Made by a program: the position numbers and the translations under genes. A stretch of 37,998 bases of DNA, from IMG/VR virus record IMGVR_UViG_3300010883_000128, positions 1 through 37,998 of that record; one strand, given 5' to 3'. The stretch is from a virus. The notes under the pieces are model-generated. The model saw only the letters and a list, made by a program, of their open reading frames with translations. It was not told the DNA's origin and made no database searches. Shown here in pieces: positions 18,723 to 26,685 of this stretch (the stretch's first letter is position 1; each line of letters opens with the position of its first letter).

Positions 18723-20542
18723 TATATGGTTTTTCTATTTTTTGCCTGTATCTTTCTAAATGTTGTATTTGGAACGGCAGGCTCATCAAAGTAAACTGAA
18801 AGAGCTCCTAACTCTCCAATTTTAGCAGAATCTGGAACTTCAATTCCGTCTCTATCTGCCCAGCCGCCTCTAAACAAGGCAACTTCGTCCTTTTCTAATA
18901 GAATATCTCCAAATGAATCTAAATTTATTATGTTTTCTGGAAGTGCAGCACCTGGTTCGAAAGTAACGTTTCTTGAAGTTACTGTTCTTTTAAAGAATAC
19001 AAATTTCTGCTGGCCATTCCCAATATCTTCAAGAACCGGAGTTGATGGAGTAACCGTCACAGTCTCAGACTTATAATATCCGTTTTTTCTAGCATCTTCT
19101 TCAGCCTTACTAACAAACTTAACATTTACAGAATCTATACCATCTACGCCTTCTAAAATAGCAACAATATCAGAACTTGGTAATCTATCTCTTCTTGTTA
19201 TGTTAATTAAGTAATCAGAAATAGAAGATTTAATATTATTAAAAATAGTATGCTTGTCATTTCCTTCAAAATACCTTACCTTAATATCCATTCTAAAATA
19301 TTGAGCTGATGGTTTAACAATCTTAACCTCAGAAGTAAGCATTTGTCTTCCTGATTTTTCAAGCAATCCCAGTATAGAATTGTTTTCTTCTTCAGTAAAG
19401 AAGAATTCGTCTACTTCGAAACTAAAATAATCCTTATTTCCACTTATCTTACGCTTAACATCAGGCAACATAAATAAGTATATTACATTGTCATCATCTA
19501 AATAACCATCATCTGTCGTATTGTATGCGTCTAGGTAAGAGAACATACCATACTTGGCTAAGAACGACTCGTAATTATCAGGAGTTGCTAGCACAAAAGA
19601 ATGCGACTGCAGTGGAGCTATAAGTTTTGTAAGCTCTATACTTTCTGGATTTGAACCCATCATAGGAGCAACAGTTACTTCAGAATCTATAAGTGAATTT
19701 AGGTCATATGTGTTTCCAACACTATCAAATCCTTCGCTTTCAAACTTAAATACTAAGTTTTTATGACTAATTAAATTACCATTAGCTCCTTCAGTTTTAA
19801 CGTAAGTTATCTCTATAGAAGTTCCAGTTGCTGGAACTTTACCAAAACTTCCATTTCCAAAATAAATATCCAAACCACCAGTTATACCAGTCTTAACTAT
19901 AAAACCATTAGTGTTTACCTTCATATCATATATAGAATCAAACTTTTCCCAAGGCATTGCATTTACAAAAACCTTTACAAAAGAATGATCTGTATTTCCT
20001 TTTGTTATAATATTAAATGATTGAAACTTTTCACCAGTACCGGTTACTGTCTGAGATTCTATAGTTCCTTGTATTATAGGTATTCGTAATGCATTACTAT
20101 CAGACTTATCTATTCTAAATTTATCTGTGTTAGTTAGCATAGTGTATTTTAAACCATTAACCTCCATCTTAAGCATAGAGTTTGGTAATATATTTATAGC
20201 GTCACCTGCAATTTCATCAAGCGACGTTGGATTTAATCTAATAGAAATTTCTCCAGTAGCAGAAGAGCCTCTAAATGGATCATGTCCTGCCAACCTAGAT
20301 AAACCATAAACAGATTCCTTATGTTGAGCAGTTAGTATGTTTTGTTCTATCATTGCATTTTCAATATAGTAAAAAACAAACGTTGTAAGTTCATTTAATA
20401 CATTTAATATCTGTGCAAATGGAGACGCTGAAGTAAATAGAGTACCTGCCCTAGCATATACCCTACTGATAAATGACTGAGTGTCATCTATCATTTCAAC
20501 TGTTTTGATTCTAGACTTTTCTAAAAATTTGAATTCTGCCAT
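18722..20542 (-). CDS. 6: Baseplate wedge protein, gp6-like (BaseplateJ family)
   Basis: A 606-residue homologue of T4 gp6 (660 residues), the subunit that forms the continuous ring of the baseplate inner wedge. The N-terminal part (FISRVYARAGTLF, then FVFYYIENAMIEQNILTA) is the usual helical entry. Residues about 235-258 (ATGTSIEITYVKTEGANGNL) show the V-x-Y-x-x-T-x-G-x-x-G-N signature of the BaseplateJ/gp6/gpJ fold. A later segment, IVAILEGVDGIDSVNVKFVS (about 455-475), is the conserved C-terminal domain in which adjacent gp6 copies meet. It directly follows the gp25-like gene, the order typical of contractile injection systems. Only the ring role is inferred from the family; the motif match is direct. 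Confidence 0.88.
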   Translation of the reverse strand: MAEFKFLEKSRIKTVEMIDDTQSFISRVYARAGTLFTSASPFAQILNVLNELTTFVFYYIENAMIEQNILTAQHKESVYGLSRLAGHDPFRGSSATGEISIRLNPTSLDEIAGDAINILPNSMLKMEVNGLKYTMLTNTDKFRIDKSDSNALRIPIIQGTIESQTVTGTGEKFQSFNIITKGNTDHSFVKVFVNAMPWEKFDSIYDMKVNTNGFIVKTGITGGLDIYFGNGSFGKVPATGTSIEITYVKTEGANGNLISHKNLVFKFESEGFDSVGNTYDLNSLIDSEVTVAPMMGSNPESIELTKLIAPLQSHSFVLATPDNYESFLAKYGMFSYLDAYNTTDDGYLDDDNVIYLFMLPDVKRKISGNKDYFSFEVDEFFFTEEENNSILGLLEKSGRQMLTSEVKIVKPSAQYFRMDIKVRYFEGNDKHTIFNNIKSSISDYLINITRRDRLPSSDIVAILEGVDGIDSVNVKFVSKAEEDARKNGYYKSETVTVTPSTPVLEDIGNGQQKFVFFKRTVTSRNVTFEPGAALPENIINLDSFGDILLEKDEVALFRGGWADRDGIEVPDSAKIGELGALSVYFDEPAVPNTTFRKIQAKNRKTI

Positions 20543-20558
20543 TTTAATTTTTTTTAAT

Positions 20559-20912
20559 TTATATGAAGAGGCCTACTTGATATTTAGCATCAATAACGAT
20601 ACTAACAAATACTAAGTGCCTGTCAACTTCATCAGTAAAATCAACAGTTACATCTACATTATATTTTTTTGATAGCGGTACGTATTTATCAATAGCATCA
20701 CTAATTATTCCAACCAACATATTATCATTATATCTAAACGAATACACATAGTCATCTAAATTTAAACCAAAGTCAGGATCGCCTAACACAGAGCCCTTTG
20801 AAGTAAATAATAAAGTCTCTAACTGAATCATTATCTCAGAAATATCTCCATCAATCTCCATTTGACTTTTGTCAAATCTAGGGTCTCCTTTTTTCTTTAT
20901 GTAAAATTCCAT
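20559..20912 (-). CDS. 25: Baseplate wedge protein, gp25-like (GPW/gp25 family)
   Basis: A 117-residue protein of the GPW/gp25 family, the small wedge protein that attaches to gp6 and contacts the sheath. Key features: ISEIMIQLETLLFTSKGSVLGDPDFGLNLDDYVY (residues 24-57), where the L-x-T-x-x-G-S-x-x-x-x-P-D-F-G core is intact, followed by the helical stretch MLVGIISDAIDKYVPL. The length is close to T4 gp25 (132 residues). The gene is followed after 16 bases by the gp6-like gene. The upstream gap holds GATATATAG five bases before the ATG. Confidence 0.88.
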   Translation of the reverse strand: MEFYIKKKGDPRFDKSQMEIDGDISEIMIQLETLLFTSKGSVLGDPDFGLNLDDYVYSFRYNDNMLVGIISDAIDKYVPLSKKYNVDVTVDFTDEVDRHLVFVSIVIDAKYQVGLFI

Positions 20913-20929
20913 ATAACTATATATCCTAT

Positions 20930-21736
20930 TTATGAGTGCATCATCCAGTCTGTTCCTTCGTCAGCAGCAATTTCTTCTATTATAGTTTCAAGTTCACTTT
21001 CACCGAGACTTTGTATCGCATCTGCATTTACTGCAATATTACCAGGTAATGAGAATTCAAAAATGTTTAATTTGTTACCTAAAGAAATCTTAACCTTTGC
21101 GGCAACATATCTAAAGAATATCTCATCTTCATATAGCGCGCAATCAGGAATAGTTTCATAAATTTCCAAAATAACATCTGTTGTTGGAGTTTCACCAGTA
21201 AACCTTAAGGCTCTATTAAGTCTATTATAGTCGTAACTATATGGGTTATTTAATATTTGTCTCGCAAGATCAAAGAACTTCTGGTTAATAACATAATACT
21301 CTAAAGCCTCTGCAGATCCTGCAGTTCCAGAATTACCATACATATTTGCAGCAAACATTCTTTCTATTGAAAAATCTCCTTCAGTAAAATTTATATCACC
21401 ACTTAAACTACTTGAATTTGTTTTATGAACTCCAAATATAGAATAAACAGTACTTGGCATATTTATAGTTCTTGAAGCCTTAAAATATGCTGATGTAAAC
21501 GTAGCCTTAGGAATAACAAAGAAATTCTCTTGAACAGAATACTCATATTTTTTATAGAACCATTTTCTAGCTCTTTTAATTATGTTAGTTACTTCTGCTG
21601 CCGGAAGATGCATAGGAATCATACAAGATCCTGTTATTTCGTCAGCTAACTCGTTAACAAAGTTAGTTAAACATGTGCTGCCAAAATCATGTTCAGTAGC
21701 CATGCTAGTTCCGTTTCCTAAATGAATATTACTCAT
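20930..21736 (-). CDS. Virion structural protein, possibly neck or baseplate (268 aa)
   Basis: A 268-residue soluble protein. Visible features are a helical N-terminal part (TNIIKRARKWFYKKYEYSVQ, about 50-70), a central beta part, and an acidic C-terminal part (FFRYVAAKVKISLGNKL, then SLGESELETIIEEIAADEG). The C-terminal pattern, helix followed by a short glycine loop and an acidic helix, is common in head-completion, neck and connector proteins of tailed phages, but I cannot name a family. It stands between the amidoligase gene and the gp25-like gene, 14 and 17 bases from them. A structural role is likely; neck versus baseplate is not decided. Confidence 0.6.
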   Translation of the reverse strand: MSNIHLGNGTSMATEHDFGSTCLTNFVNELADEITGSCMIPMHLPAAEVTNIIKRARKWFYKKYEYSVQENFFVIPKATFTSAYFKASRTINMPSTVYSIFGVHKTNSSSLSGDINFTEGDFSIERMFAANMYGNSGTAGSAEALEYYVINQKFFDLARQILNNPYSYDYNRLNRALRFTGETPTTDVILEIYETIPDCALYEDEIFFRYVAAKVKISLGNKLNIFEFSLPGNIAVNADAIQSLGESELETIIEEIAADEGTDWMMHS

Positions 21737-21750
21737 ATCTTTTTATTATT

Positions 21751-23040
21751 TTATACCTCAACGTACCTGAGTTTCTCAGTTCCGTCAAATCTTGCTCTTT
21801 TTTTATCATACGTACCTTCTCTGAAAATACCTTTTATCATTTTACCCTTAAATATTCCTTTACCATATACATAACATTCTTCTGCTGTCGAATTAACACT
21901 GACATAGCAGCTTTTAAGTTTTGTCGAAGATATTTTGGCGCTATTGTAGAAGTTGCAACTAATAATGTCTGAACCATCTATAATACCTCCAAATATATCA
22001 CAGTTTTCTAACTCTCCGCGAATATCACAATTAATAAAATCATAACCATCAAGACTAACACAATATGAAAGTTCTCCATCCTTGACTTGAACCCTTCCAG
22101 TATCTGTGTCGTAATTTATATGTCCTTTTTTAAGGGCACCGTGTGTAAATAACCTCAGCACTCTTTTTTGTATATTTGCCCAGTGTAGTCCTATTATTTG
22201 TTTATCCTTATGTAGGTCAACTGTAAAATCAACATTTTTCCATTTCTTATCTATAACACTACTATCAATCCTAGCATCTATTATTCTTCTATTATCCGAT
22301 AATATCCTTTTAAGTTCTATAGAGTTCGATCCACTGAACCATTTAGACTCAGTACTTTTCCATAGTTGAACTAAAAATAAATCTAATAGATGTAATACTT
22401 TAGCAGGTTTCTTTTCCCAATCCTTTCCACCAATATATCTAAACTCAAGATAATTGCTTATTCTTTTCTCAAAGTTTACACCATAGTATTTTGAATTAGG
22501 GAATGTAAAATTATTTTCGTCAATTAAACTACCATCAACATTAAATGTTTCTGAATTTGGAAGTACAAACTTTATAGATTTAGCGTATGCTGAATTTTCT
22601 CTTTTTGGAAACAAACTAAACACATAATCTTCGTCAAAATCTAATATAAACTTAAGAACATTCATGTTAATTCTTCTAGAATCATCTATTTTATCAGAGT
22701 CAAATGAAAGATTTAGGTGTATCGATGTCATATCGTTAGTAAACCCATTTTTTTGAATCCATTCTGAAACCTTTATAATCATAAGCCTAGCAGACTTATA
22801 ATCTTGGGCTCCAGTAACTAGCTCCATAAGTTTTTCACCTCCACTAAAATCAGGTTCTATCTTAAACTCTTTATCAGTAGGGGCAAAATCACTATGTGCC
22901 TTATCCTCAACTCTAATCTTTTTAGAAAGTAAAGTTGCTAGGTCTCTTGCAGTAGAGCTAATGTCTTTGTTCGAATAAAATTCAAACTCTACACCAACTC
23001 TACATTTGGATAATATTTCAGCTTCGTTAAATCGATTCAT
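21751..23040 (-). CDS. Putative amidoligase (GCS-like) with pentapeptide-like C-terminal domain
   Basis: A 429-residue protein whose first 300 residues match the amidoligase family related to glutamate-cysteine ligase, enzymes that join a carboxylate to an amine using ATP. Visible motifs: GVEFEF (16-21) with the paired acidic residues E18 and E20, ELVTG (73-77), SIHLNL (106-111) with H108, and YLEFRYIGGKDW (197-208) with E199 and R201. Residues about 333-405 are short repeats (YDFINCDIRGELENCDIFGG, then SDIISCNF) that look like a pentapeptide or right-handed beta-helix domain. It sits inside the baseplate operon, after a terminator and a GATATATAAA box, so it may be transcribed on its own. 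The substrate is unknown; peptide, cell-wall or virion-protein modification are possible. Family call from motifs only. Confidence 0.7.
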   Translation of the reverse strand: MNRFNEAEILSKCRVGVEFEFYSNKDISSTARDLATLLSKKIRVEDKAHSDFAPTDKEFKIEPDFSGGEKLMELVTGAQDYKSARLMIIKVSEWIQKNGFTNDMTSIHLNLSFDSDKIDDSRRINMNVLKFILDFDEDYVFSLFPKRENSAYAKSIKFVLPNSETFNVDGSLIDENNFTFPNSKYYGVNFEKRISNYLEFRYIGGKDWEKKPAKVLHLLDLFLVQLWKSTESKWFSGSNSIELKRILSDNRRIIDARIDSSVIDKKWKNVDFTVDLHKDKQIIGLHWANIQKRVLRLFTHGALKKGHINYDTDTGRVQVKDGELSYCVSLDGYDFINCDIRGELENCDIFGGIIDGSDIISCNFYNSAKISSTKLKSCYVSVNSTAEECYVYGKGIFKGKMIKGIFREGTYDKKRARFDGTEKLRYVEV

Positions 23041-23062
23041 TTGAGTTTATATAACTTGAGTT

Positions 23063-23076
23063 GGTTTATATATCTT
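23063..23076 (-). promoter_or_regulatory. Candidate promoter box before the amidoligase gene
   Basis: The minus strand reads AAGATATATAAACC, ending 22 bases before the ATG at 23040 and just after the terminator of the S1-like gene. Its place between a terminator and a gene makes it one of the better promoter candidates among the recurring GATATATA boxes. A second TATATAAAC lies closer to the start. Confidence 0.4.
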
Positions 23077-23087
23077 AGTTTTTGTAG

Positions 23088-23118
23088 ATAAAAAAATCCC
23101 GCTCTTTAGAACGGGATT
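23088..23118 (-). terminator. Rho-independent terminator after the S1-like gene
   Basis: On the minus strand AATCCCGTTC and GAGCGGGATT form a ten-pair stem (one G-U) around the loop TAAA, followed at once by a run of six to seven T. It lies 26 bases beyond the S1-like stop codon. The GC-rich stem stands out in this AT-rich DNA. On the plus strand no T run follows, so it acts in the direction of the genes. Confidence 0.88.
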
Positions 23119-23143
23119 AAATTATTTATATGTATTTTATATA

Positions 23144-24343
23144 CTATAGTTCCATGAAAACCTTGCGAGTCTCCTCGTCTATTCTAGTGACAGTGACTGT
23201 AATATCAGATCCTTTCTTTAAACTATTCAAATCAAATCCTTCAGGGAATTCAGAGACGTGCAGTAATCCTACAAGACCTTCTCCAATATCAACGAAAGCT
23301 CCATAATCTTTTAAAGATCTAATCTTTCCAATTATCTCAACTGGAGTTTTAAACCTCTCTGATGCGTTATACCAAGGATCGCTGACAGGCTCAACTGGTT
23401 TTTGAGACAATGTAATCTTATTTTCAGATATAATTTTCTTGATAAAGAATTCAATCTCTTCTCCAGGCTTAACATCTCTATTAATATGCCTCTTCATTGT
23501 TTCCTCGTCAAGATCATTTACATGTATCATTCCAGTTAAACATTCATTAAACTCACAGAATATTCCAAACTTAGCAGAACCTGTAACGCTACCTCTAACA
23601 ACAACGCCATTTTCATATTCTTCTATTTCAGCAATTTTAGTAGGGATCATAGCTTTTAAATATTCTCTATGAGAAACTACAATAGTACCTCTGTCTGATG
23701 AGTAGTTCATAGGAACAACATACATTTCAGTACCTAATATTGACTCAAAGTCATGTAGTTTATTAATCCCAGCTAGAGAACCTGGCATGAAACATTCTAC
23801 TCCTTGAATTTCAACAATATAACCTCCACCTGGAATTAAACTCTTTACAGTAGAATTATATGCAGTTTTAGAATTTTCTACACTATCAAGTATTTCATCG
23901 AATATAGCTCGCTTAAAACCAGCTTCAATAGAACCTAATATGTAATTTCCTTGTTTAGAACCATTAGACTCTATAATTTGAACATTAATCTTCTCACCAA
24001 TCTTAAGTAAGTCCTTGTACTCTTTTGCTTCTTTTGCCATATCGATATATACGTCGTCTCTAGCTCCAATGTTTATAGTACACCACGCAACGTTAATCGA
24101 ACTAACAGTTCCTTCATATGACTGGTCAAGCTTAACGTCAACTACCCTATTATTATCTTCAAAATCTCTAGAGTATGCCTTAAGAGCCTCTTCTGCATAG
24201 GGCTCAGAGCAATATAACTTTATACCATTTTGGGTTTTTAATTTTGTGTTACGACGTCTTGATGACGGACATGTTGCTTCTAAAGCTGCCCAGTCGAACT
24301 CTGGGTTAGGGTTGTTGTGATCTACAACGGTTTCCTTTGACAT
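23144..24343 (-). CDS. Ribosomal protein S1-like RNA-binding protein, four S1 domains
   Basis: A 399-residue protein made of four S1 (OB-fold) RNA-binding domains: about 74-140 (YEGTVSSINVAWCTINIG), 162-226 (VKSLIPGGGYIVEIQGVECFMPGS), 248-314 (VVRGSVTGSAKFGIFCEF, GMIHVNDL) and 334-399 (IIGKIRSLKDYGAFVDIG, VGLLHVSEF). The last two match the S1 consensus best. The N-terminal 70 residues are not recognised. Bacterial S1 usually has four to six such domains and brings mRNA to the 30S subunit. A phage copy could favour phage mRNAs lacking a Shine-Dalgarno, or act in RNA protection or replication. It lies between spike-region and wedge genes, with a strong terminator after it and a promoter-like box before it, so it looks independently expressed. 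Domain call firm; role inferred. Confidence 0.9.
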   Translation of the reverse strand: MSKETVVDHNNPNPEFDWAALEATCPSSRRRNTKLKTQNGIKLYCSEPYAEEALKAYSRDFEDNNRVVDVKLDQSYEGTVSSINVAWCTINIGARDDVYIDMAKEAKEYKDLLKIGEKINVQIIESNGSKQGNYILGSIEAGFKRAIFDEILDSVENSKTAYNSTVKSLIPGGGYIVEIQGVECFMPGSLAGINKLHDFESILGTEMYVVPMNYSSDRGTIVVSHREYLKAMIPTKIAEIEEYENGVVVRGSVTGSAKFGIFCEFNECLTGMIHVNDLDEETMKRHINRDVKPGEEIEFFIKKIISENKITLSQKPVEPVSDPWYNASERFKTPVEIIGKIRSLKDYGAFVDIGEGLVGLLHVSEFPEGFDLNSLKKGSDITVTVTRIDEETRKVFMEL

Positions 24344-24383
24344 TTTTTTTGTTTTAGGGGGTTAATAAATTTGTAATATTATA

Positions 24384-24394
24384 GTATATATATC
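24384..24394 (-). promoter_or_regulatory. Candidate promoter box before the S1-like gene
   Basis: The minus strand reads GATATATATAC, followed by TATAATATTAC, 40 bases before the ATG at 24343, in a 57-base non-coding gap. The leader would be AT-rich and end CCCCCTAAAACAAAAAAAATG. It belongs to the GATATATA set that recurs in gaps of this window; function not shown. Confidence 0.35.
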
Positions 24395-24400
24395 TAAGTT

Positions 24401-25957
24401 TTAGAATACGTTTGGCACAAAACCAATCATTGGTATATGAGGAACAAGAGGTACTGGTATTCCACCTAAATAAATAAACTTAAGAGAAACTAAATGTCTA
24501 GTATATGCTAATGAAAGGGCCTTTGATACTTTTTGTCCAGCCTCTCTTTTATTATTAGAATCTTTACCAGCGTTTAATGCCTTTCTAATTCCTTCTGCTA
24601 ATTTCTTTTTATTACCCATATAAACTTGGATATATTTACCGCCTAGTGGGCTTGATGATAGACAAGGTGGAGCAGGTGGAGTAGCAGTTAATGGCTTTTT
24701 TTCGGTAGACTTCCAATATTCTATAGTAGCCTCCGCAAGTAATTCATATGGATCTTCACCAGCATCTCCGTTTTCAATCTCAGCAAGGGCATCAACAGTT
24801 CTCTGTCTAGTAAACATATAAGGTGCCGCTCTATTTTTTTTATCAACGACATCTTGAACGTTATCAGGAACTTCTATTTTACCCCATTTATTTTTAAGCT
24901 CATCTCTAAGATAGTTTCCTTTAACTCCGTCATCTGTCCAATGTGAAGCATCATCTTGACCGCTCCTACCTGTAAAAAAAGTTATAAATTCTTTTGTTAT
25001 AATAGGAGAAACTTTATAATCTTCTGATTCATTTTCTTTGTCAAAAACTTCTTGAACTACAGTAGGTCTAAAATCCTTTGTACCGATATTATACTTCATT
25101 TCAGATGGTATACCATCACCAACTGCAGATTTAAGGTCTACTCCGTCAACGGTATTAGCAGCATAAGATTCTTTAAGTCTTTCATTTGTTCTATATTTTA
25201 CTTTACCAATAATATATTCAGCATCATATCCATTATCATCCATAGATTTGTACACTAGATCCTTGAAGAGTTCTCTTCTAGAGTTAGTGGTTGTGCTTAT
25301 AGTATCGGTGTCCCAGTTCTGAAAACTAGAAATCCATTCAAGCATGTCCTGTCGCTTACTTCCATTTCCTTCTAAAAGAAAAGAGAATAAAATCCTATTC
25401 GATATTATATTAGCAGCCTCATCTTTTGTTTCGCTACCGTCAAGAGTAAACTCAAAATATCTATATCTATATAAATCATAAGTATCTGTGTATTCATTTA
25501 AAAATATAGTCAATTCTTCAGGATCTATTACAGGTTCCTCAACTTCAGTCATATCAGGATCTGCATATTCTGGATCTGGTTCTGCAGGTGTAATTACGCT
25601 TGGATTACTAGGATCGCTTTTCTTACCACTAAATGGTACCTCATTCCCATCATCATCTATTGTATTACTATTTGGAATATCTGGTTGAGTATCACGAGCA
25701 CCATCTTCTGTAGTATCTTCGCCAAGTAACCTCTTAAATTGAGTCTCATAGACATCAACTAATGGCCCTAAACTTCCACTTCCACCATGCGATTGTCCAT
25801 ATATTGAAGTTGCTGGTCCTATTGCAGAAAAGTATTCATTAGCTACGAATGCTCCAAATTGTTCTGCACCTGCCTCGTCCGTTGCCGCACCAGAGGCAAC
25901 TTCGTCAACTATAAAATCAGTGACATTAGTTATAAATGTTGGCCAGTTTGCGGGCAT
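24401..25957 (-). CDS. Unrecognised virion protein next to the spike gene (518 aa)
   Basis: A 518-residue soluble protein directly after the spike gene (TAATG overlap). The N-terminal 70 residues (MPANWPTFITNVTDFIVDE, then EQFGAFVANEYFSAIGPA) are helical and look like a module seen at the start of structural proteins beside gp5-type genes in T4-like phages. Residues about 75-150 are an acidic Pro/Asp/Glu-rich linker. The middle is helical and charged. The C-terminal part has PPAPPCLSSSPLGG, then a basic helix (NKKKLAEGIRKALNAG) and ends in a hydrophobic Pro-rich tail (GGIPVPLVPHIPMIGFVP). Probably a hub- or spike-associated component. I cannot name its family. Confidence 0.6.
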   Translation of the reverse strand: MPANWPTFITNVTDFIVDEVASGAATDEAGAEQFGAFVANEYFSAIGPATSIYGQSHGGSGSLGPLVDVYETQFKRLLGEDTTEDGARDTQPDIPNSNTIDDDGNEVPFSGKKSDPSNPSVITPAEPDPEYADPDMTEVEEPVIDPEELTIFLNEYTDTYDLYRYRYFEFTLDGSETKDEAANIISNRILFSFLLEGNGSKRQDMLEWISSFQNWDTDTISTTTNSRRELFKDLVYKSMDDNGYDAEYIIGKVKYRTNERLKESYAANTVDGVDLKSAVGDGIPSEMKYNIGTKDFRPTVVQEVFDKENESEDYKVSPIITKEFITFFTGRSGQDDASHWTDDGVKGNYLRDELKNKWGKIEVPDNVQDVVDKKNRAAPYMFTRQRTVDALAEIENGDAGEDPYELLAEATIEYWKSTEKKPLTATPPAPPCLSSSPLGGKYIQVYMGNKKKLAEGIRKALNAGKDSNNKREAGQKVSKALSLAYTRHLVSLKFIYLGGIPVPLVPHIPMIGFVPNVF

Positions 25958-26685
25958 TATTCGTTAGCGTTTGTAGACTTATTGTCTTGTTGGTAATTTT
26001 TGTGCTTTGGCTTACTCTTAGCCTTAAATGATATTGCTTCAGCAGATGGACTTGAAGGTCCTACCCCAGTTGGATGTATGTGTTTTGCATAATCATCTAT
26101 AAAATCAGTAAGGAACTTTTCTAAACTTCCACCACGTACTGCAGGTTGGCTATCATTACCCATATCATTAAAGTCGTCTCCTTCTGGAGTTGCTATATAA
26201 ATGTTAGCACTATATAAAAATATCTTACCGTCATCAGACAATCTAATAAGAGGCTCAGAATTTTTACCGTCCTTTCCATGCGCTATAACTAAACCGTCGA
26301 CATCTGATTGATATATTCTAATATTTCGTTTAGCATCATATACTAATGACACTACATTATCAGGTTCTCCTGAAGAATCTAACACCTCGTCCTTAAGTTC
26401 TTTATTTTGATTTATTTGAAACCAATATTCTGGATGGTATATGTTTCCATTGTCAAATCTAACAGAAACAACGTCACCAATATGAGGAAGATAATGAGAT
26501 CCTACATTGTTGCGATTCATTGGAGTTGCCCATGGAATAGCTTCGTTATCTAGTAAATCAAATTTACCAAAAACTTTAACTTTACATTTGCCGAAATTAT
26601 CAGGGTCTTTATTATCTACTACAGTACCTAACCAATGAGTATCCCTTATTTCTTCTCTTTGTCTATCTTTTTTATTCGTTAACAT
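25957..26685 (-). CDS. Baseplate central spike protein, gp5-like OB fold, no lysozyme domain
   Basis: A 242-residue spike protein. Residues about 17-90 form the gp5/VgrG N-terminal OB fold: HWLGTVVDNKDPDNFGKCKVKVFG, then PWATPM (51-56) and LPHIGDVVSVRFDNG (66-80). All are hallmarks of the domain that sits on the hub trimer. Residues about 118-165 are short beta strands (IRIYQSDVDGLVIAHG, LIRLSDDGKIFLYS) that could form the triple-helix spike. HIHPTGVGPSSP (near 203-214) resembles the motif near the end of phage spike proteins. The muramidase domain that T4 gp5 carries is absent. The Lys/Asn-rich tail KPKHKNYQQDNKSTNANE follows. It overlaps the previous gene by 14 bases. A tip or PAAR protein is not seen in the window. 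Confidence 0.82.
   Translation of the reverse strand: MLTNKKDRQREEIRDTHWLGTVVDNKDPDNFGKCKVKVFGKFDLLDNEAIPWATPMNRNNVGSHYLPHIGDVVSVRFDNGNIYHPEYWFQINQNKELKDEVLDSSGEPDNVVSLVYDAKRNIRIYQSDVDGLVIAHGKDGKNSEPLIRLSDDGKIFLYSANIYIATPEGDDFNDMGNDSQPAVRGGSLEKFLTDFIDDYAKHIHPTGVGPSSPSAEAISFKAKSKPKHKNYQQDNKSTNANE

Noticed and set aside
23123-23130. TATAAATA on the minus strand just after the S1-like stop
   Set aside because: RNA starting there would run straight into the terminator hairpin, so it is unlikely to serve the amidoligase gene.
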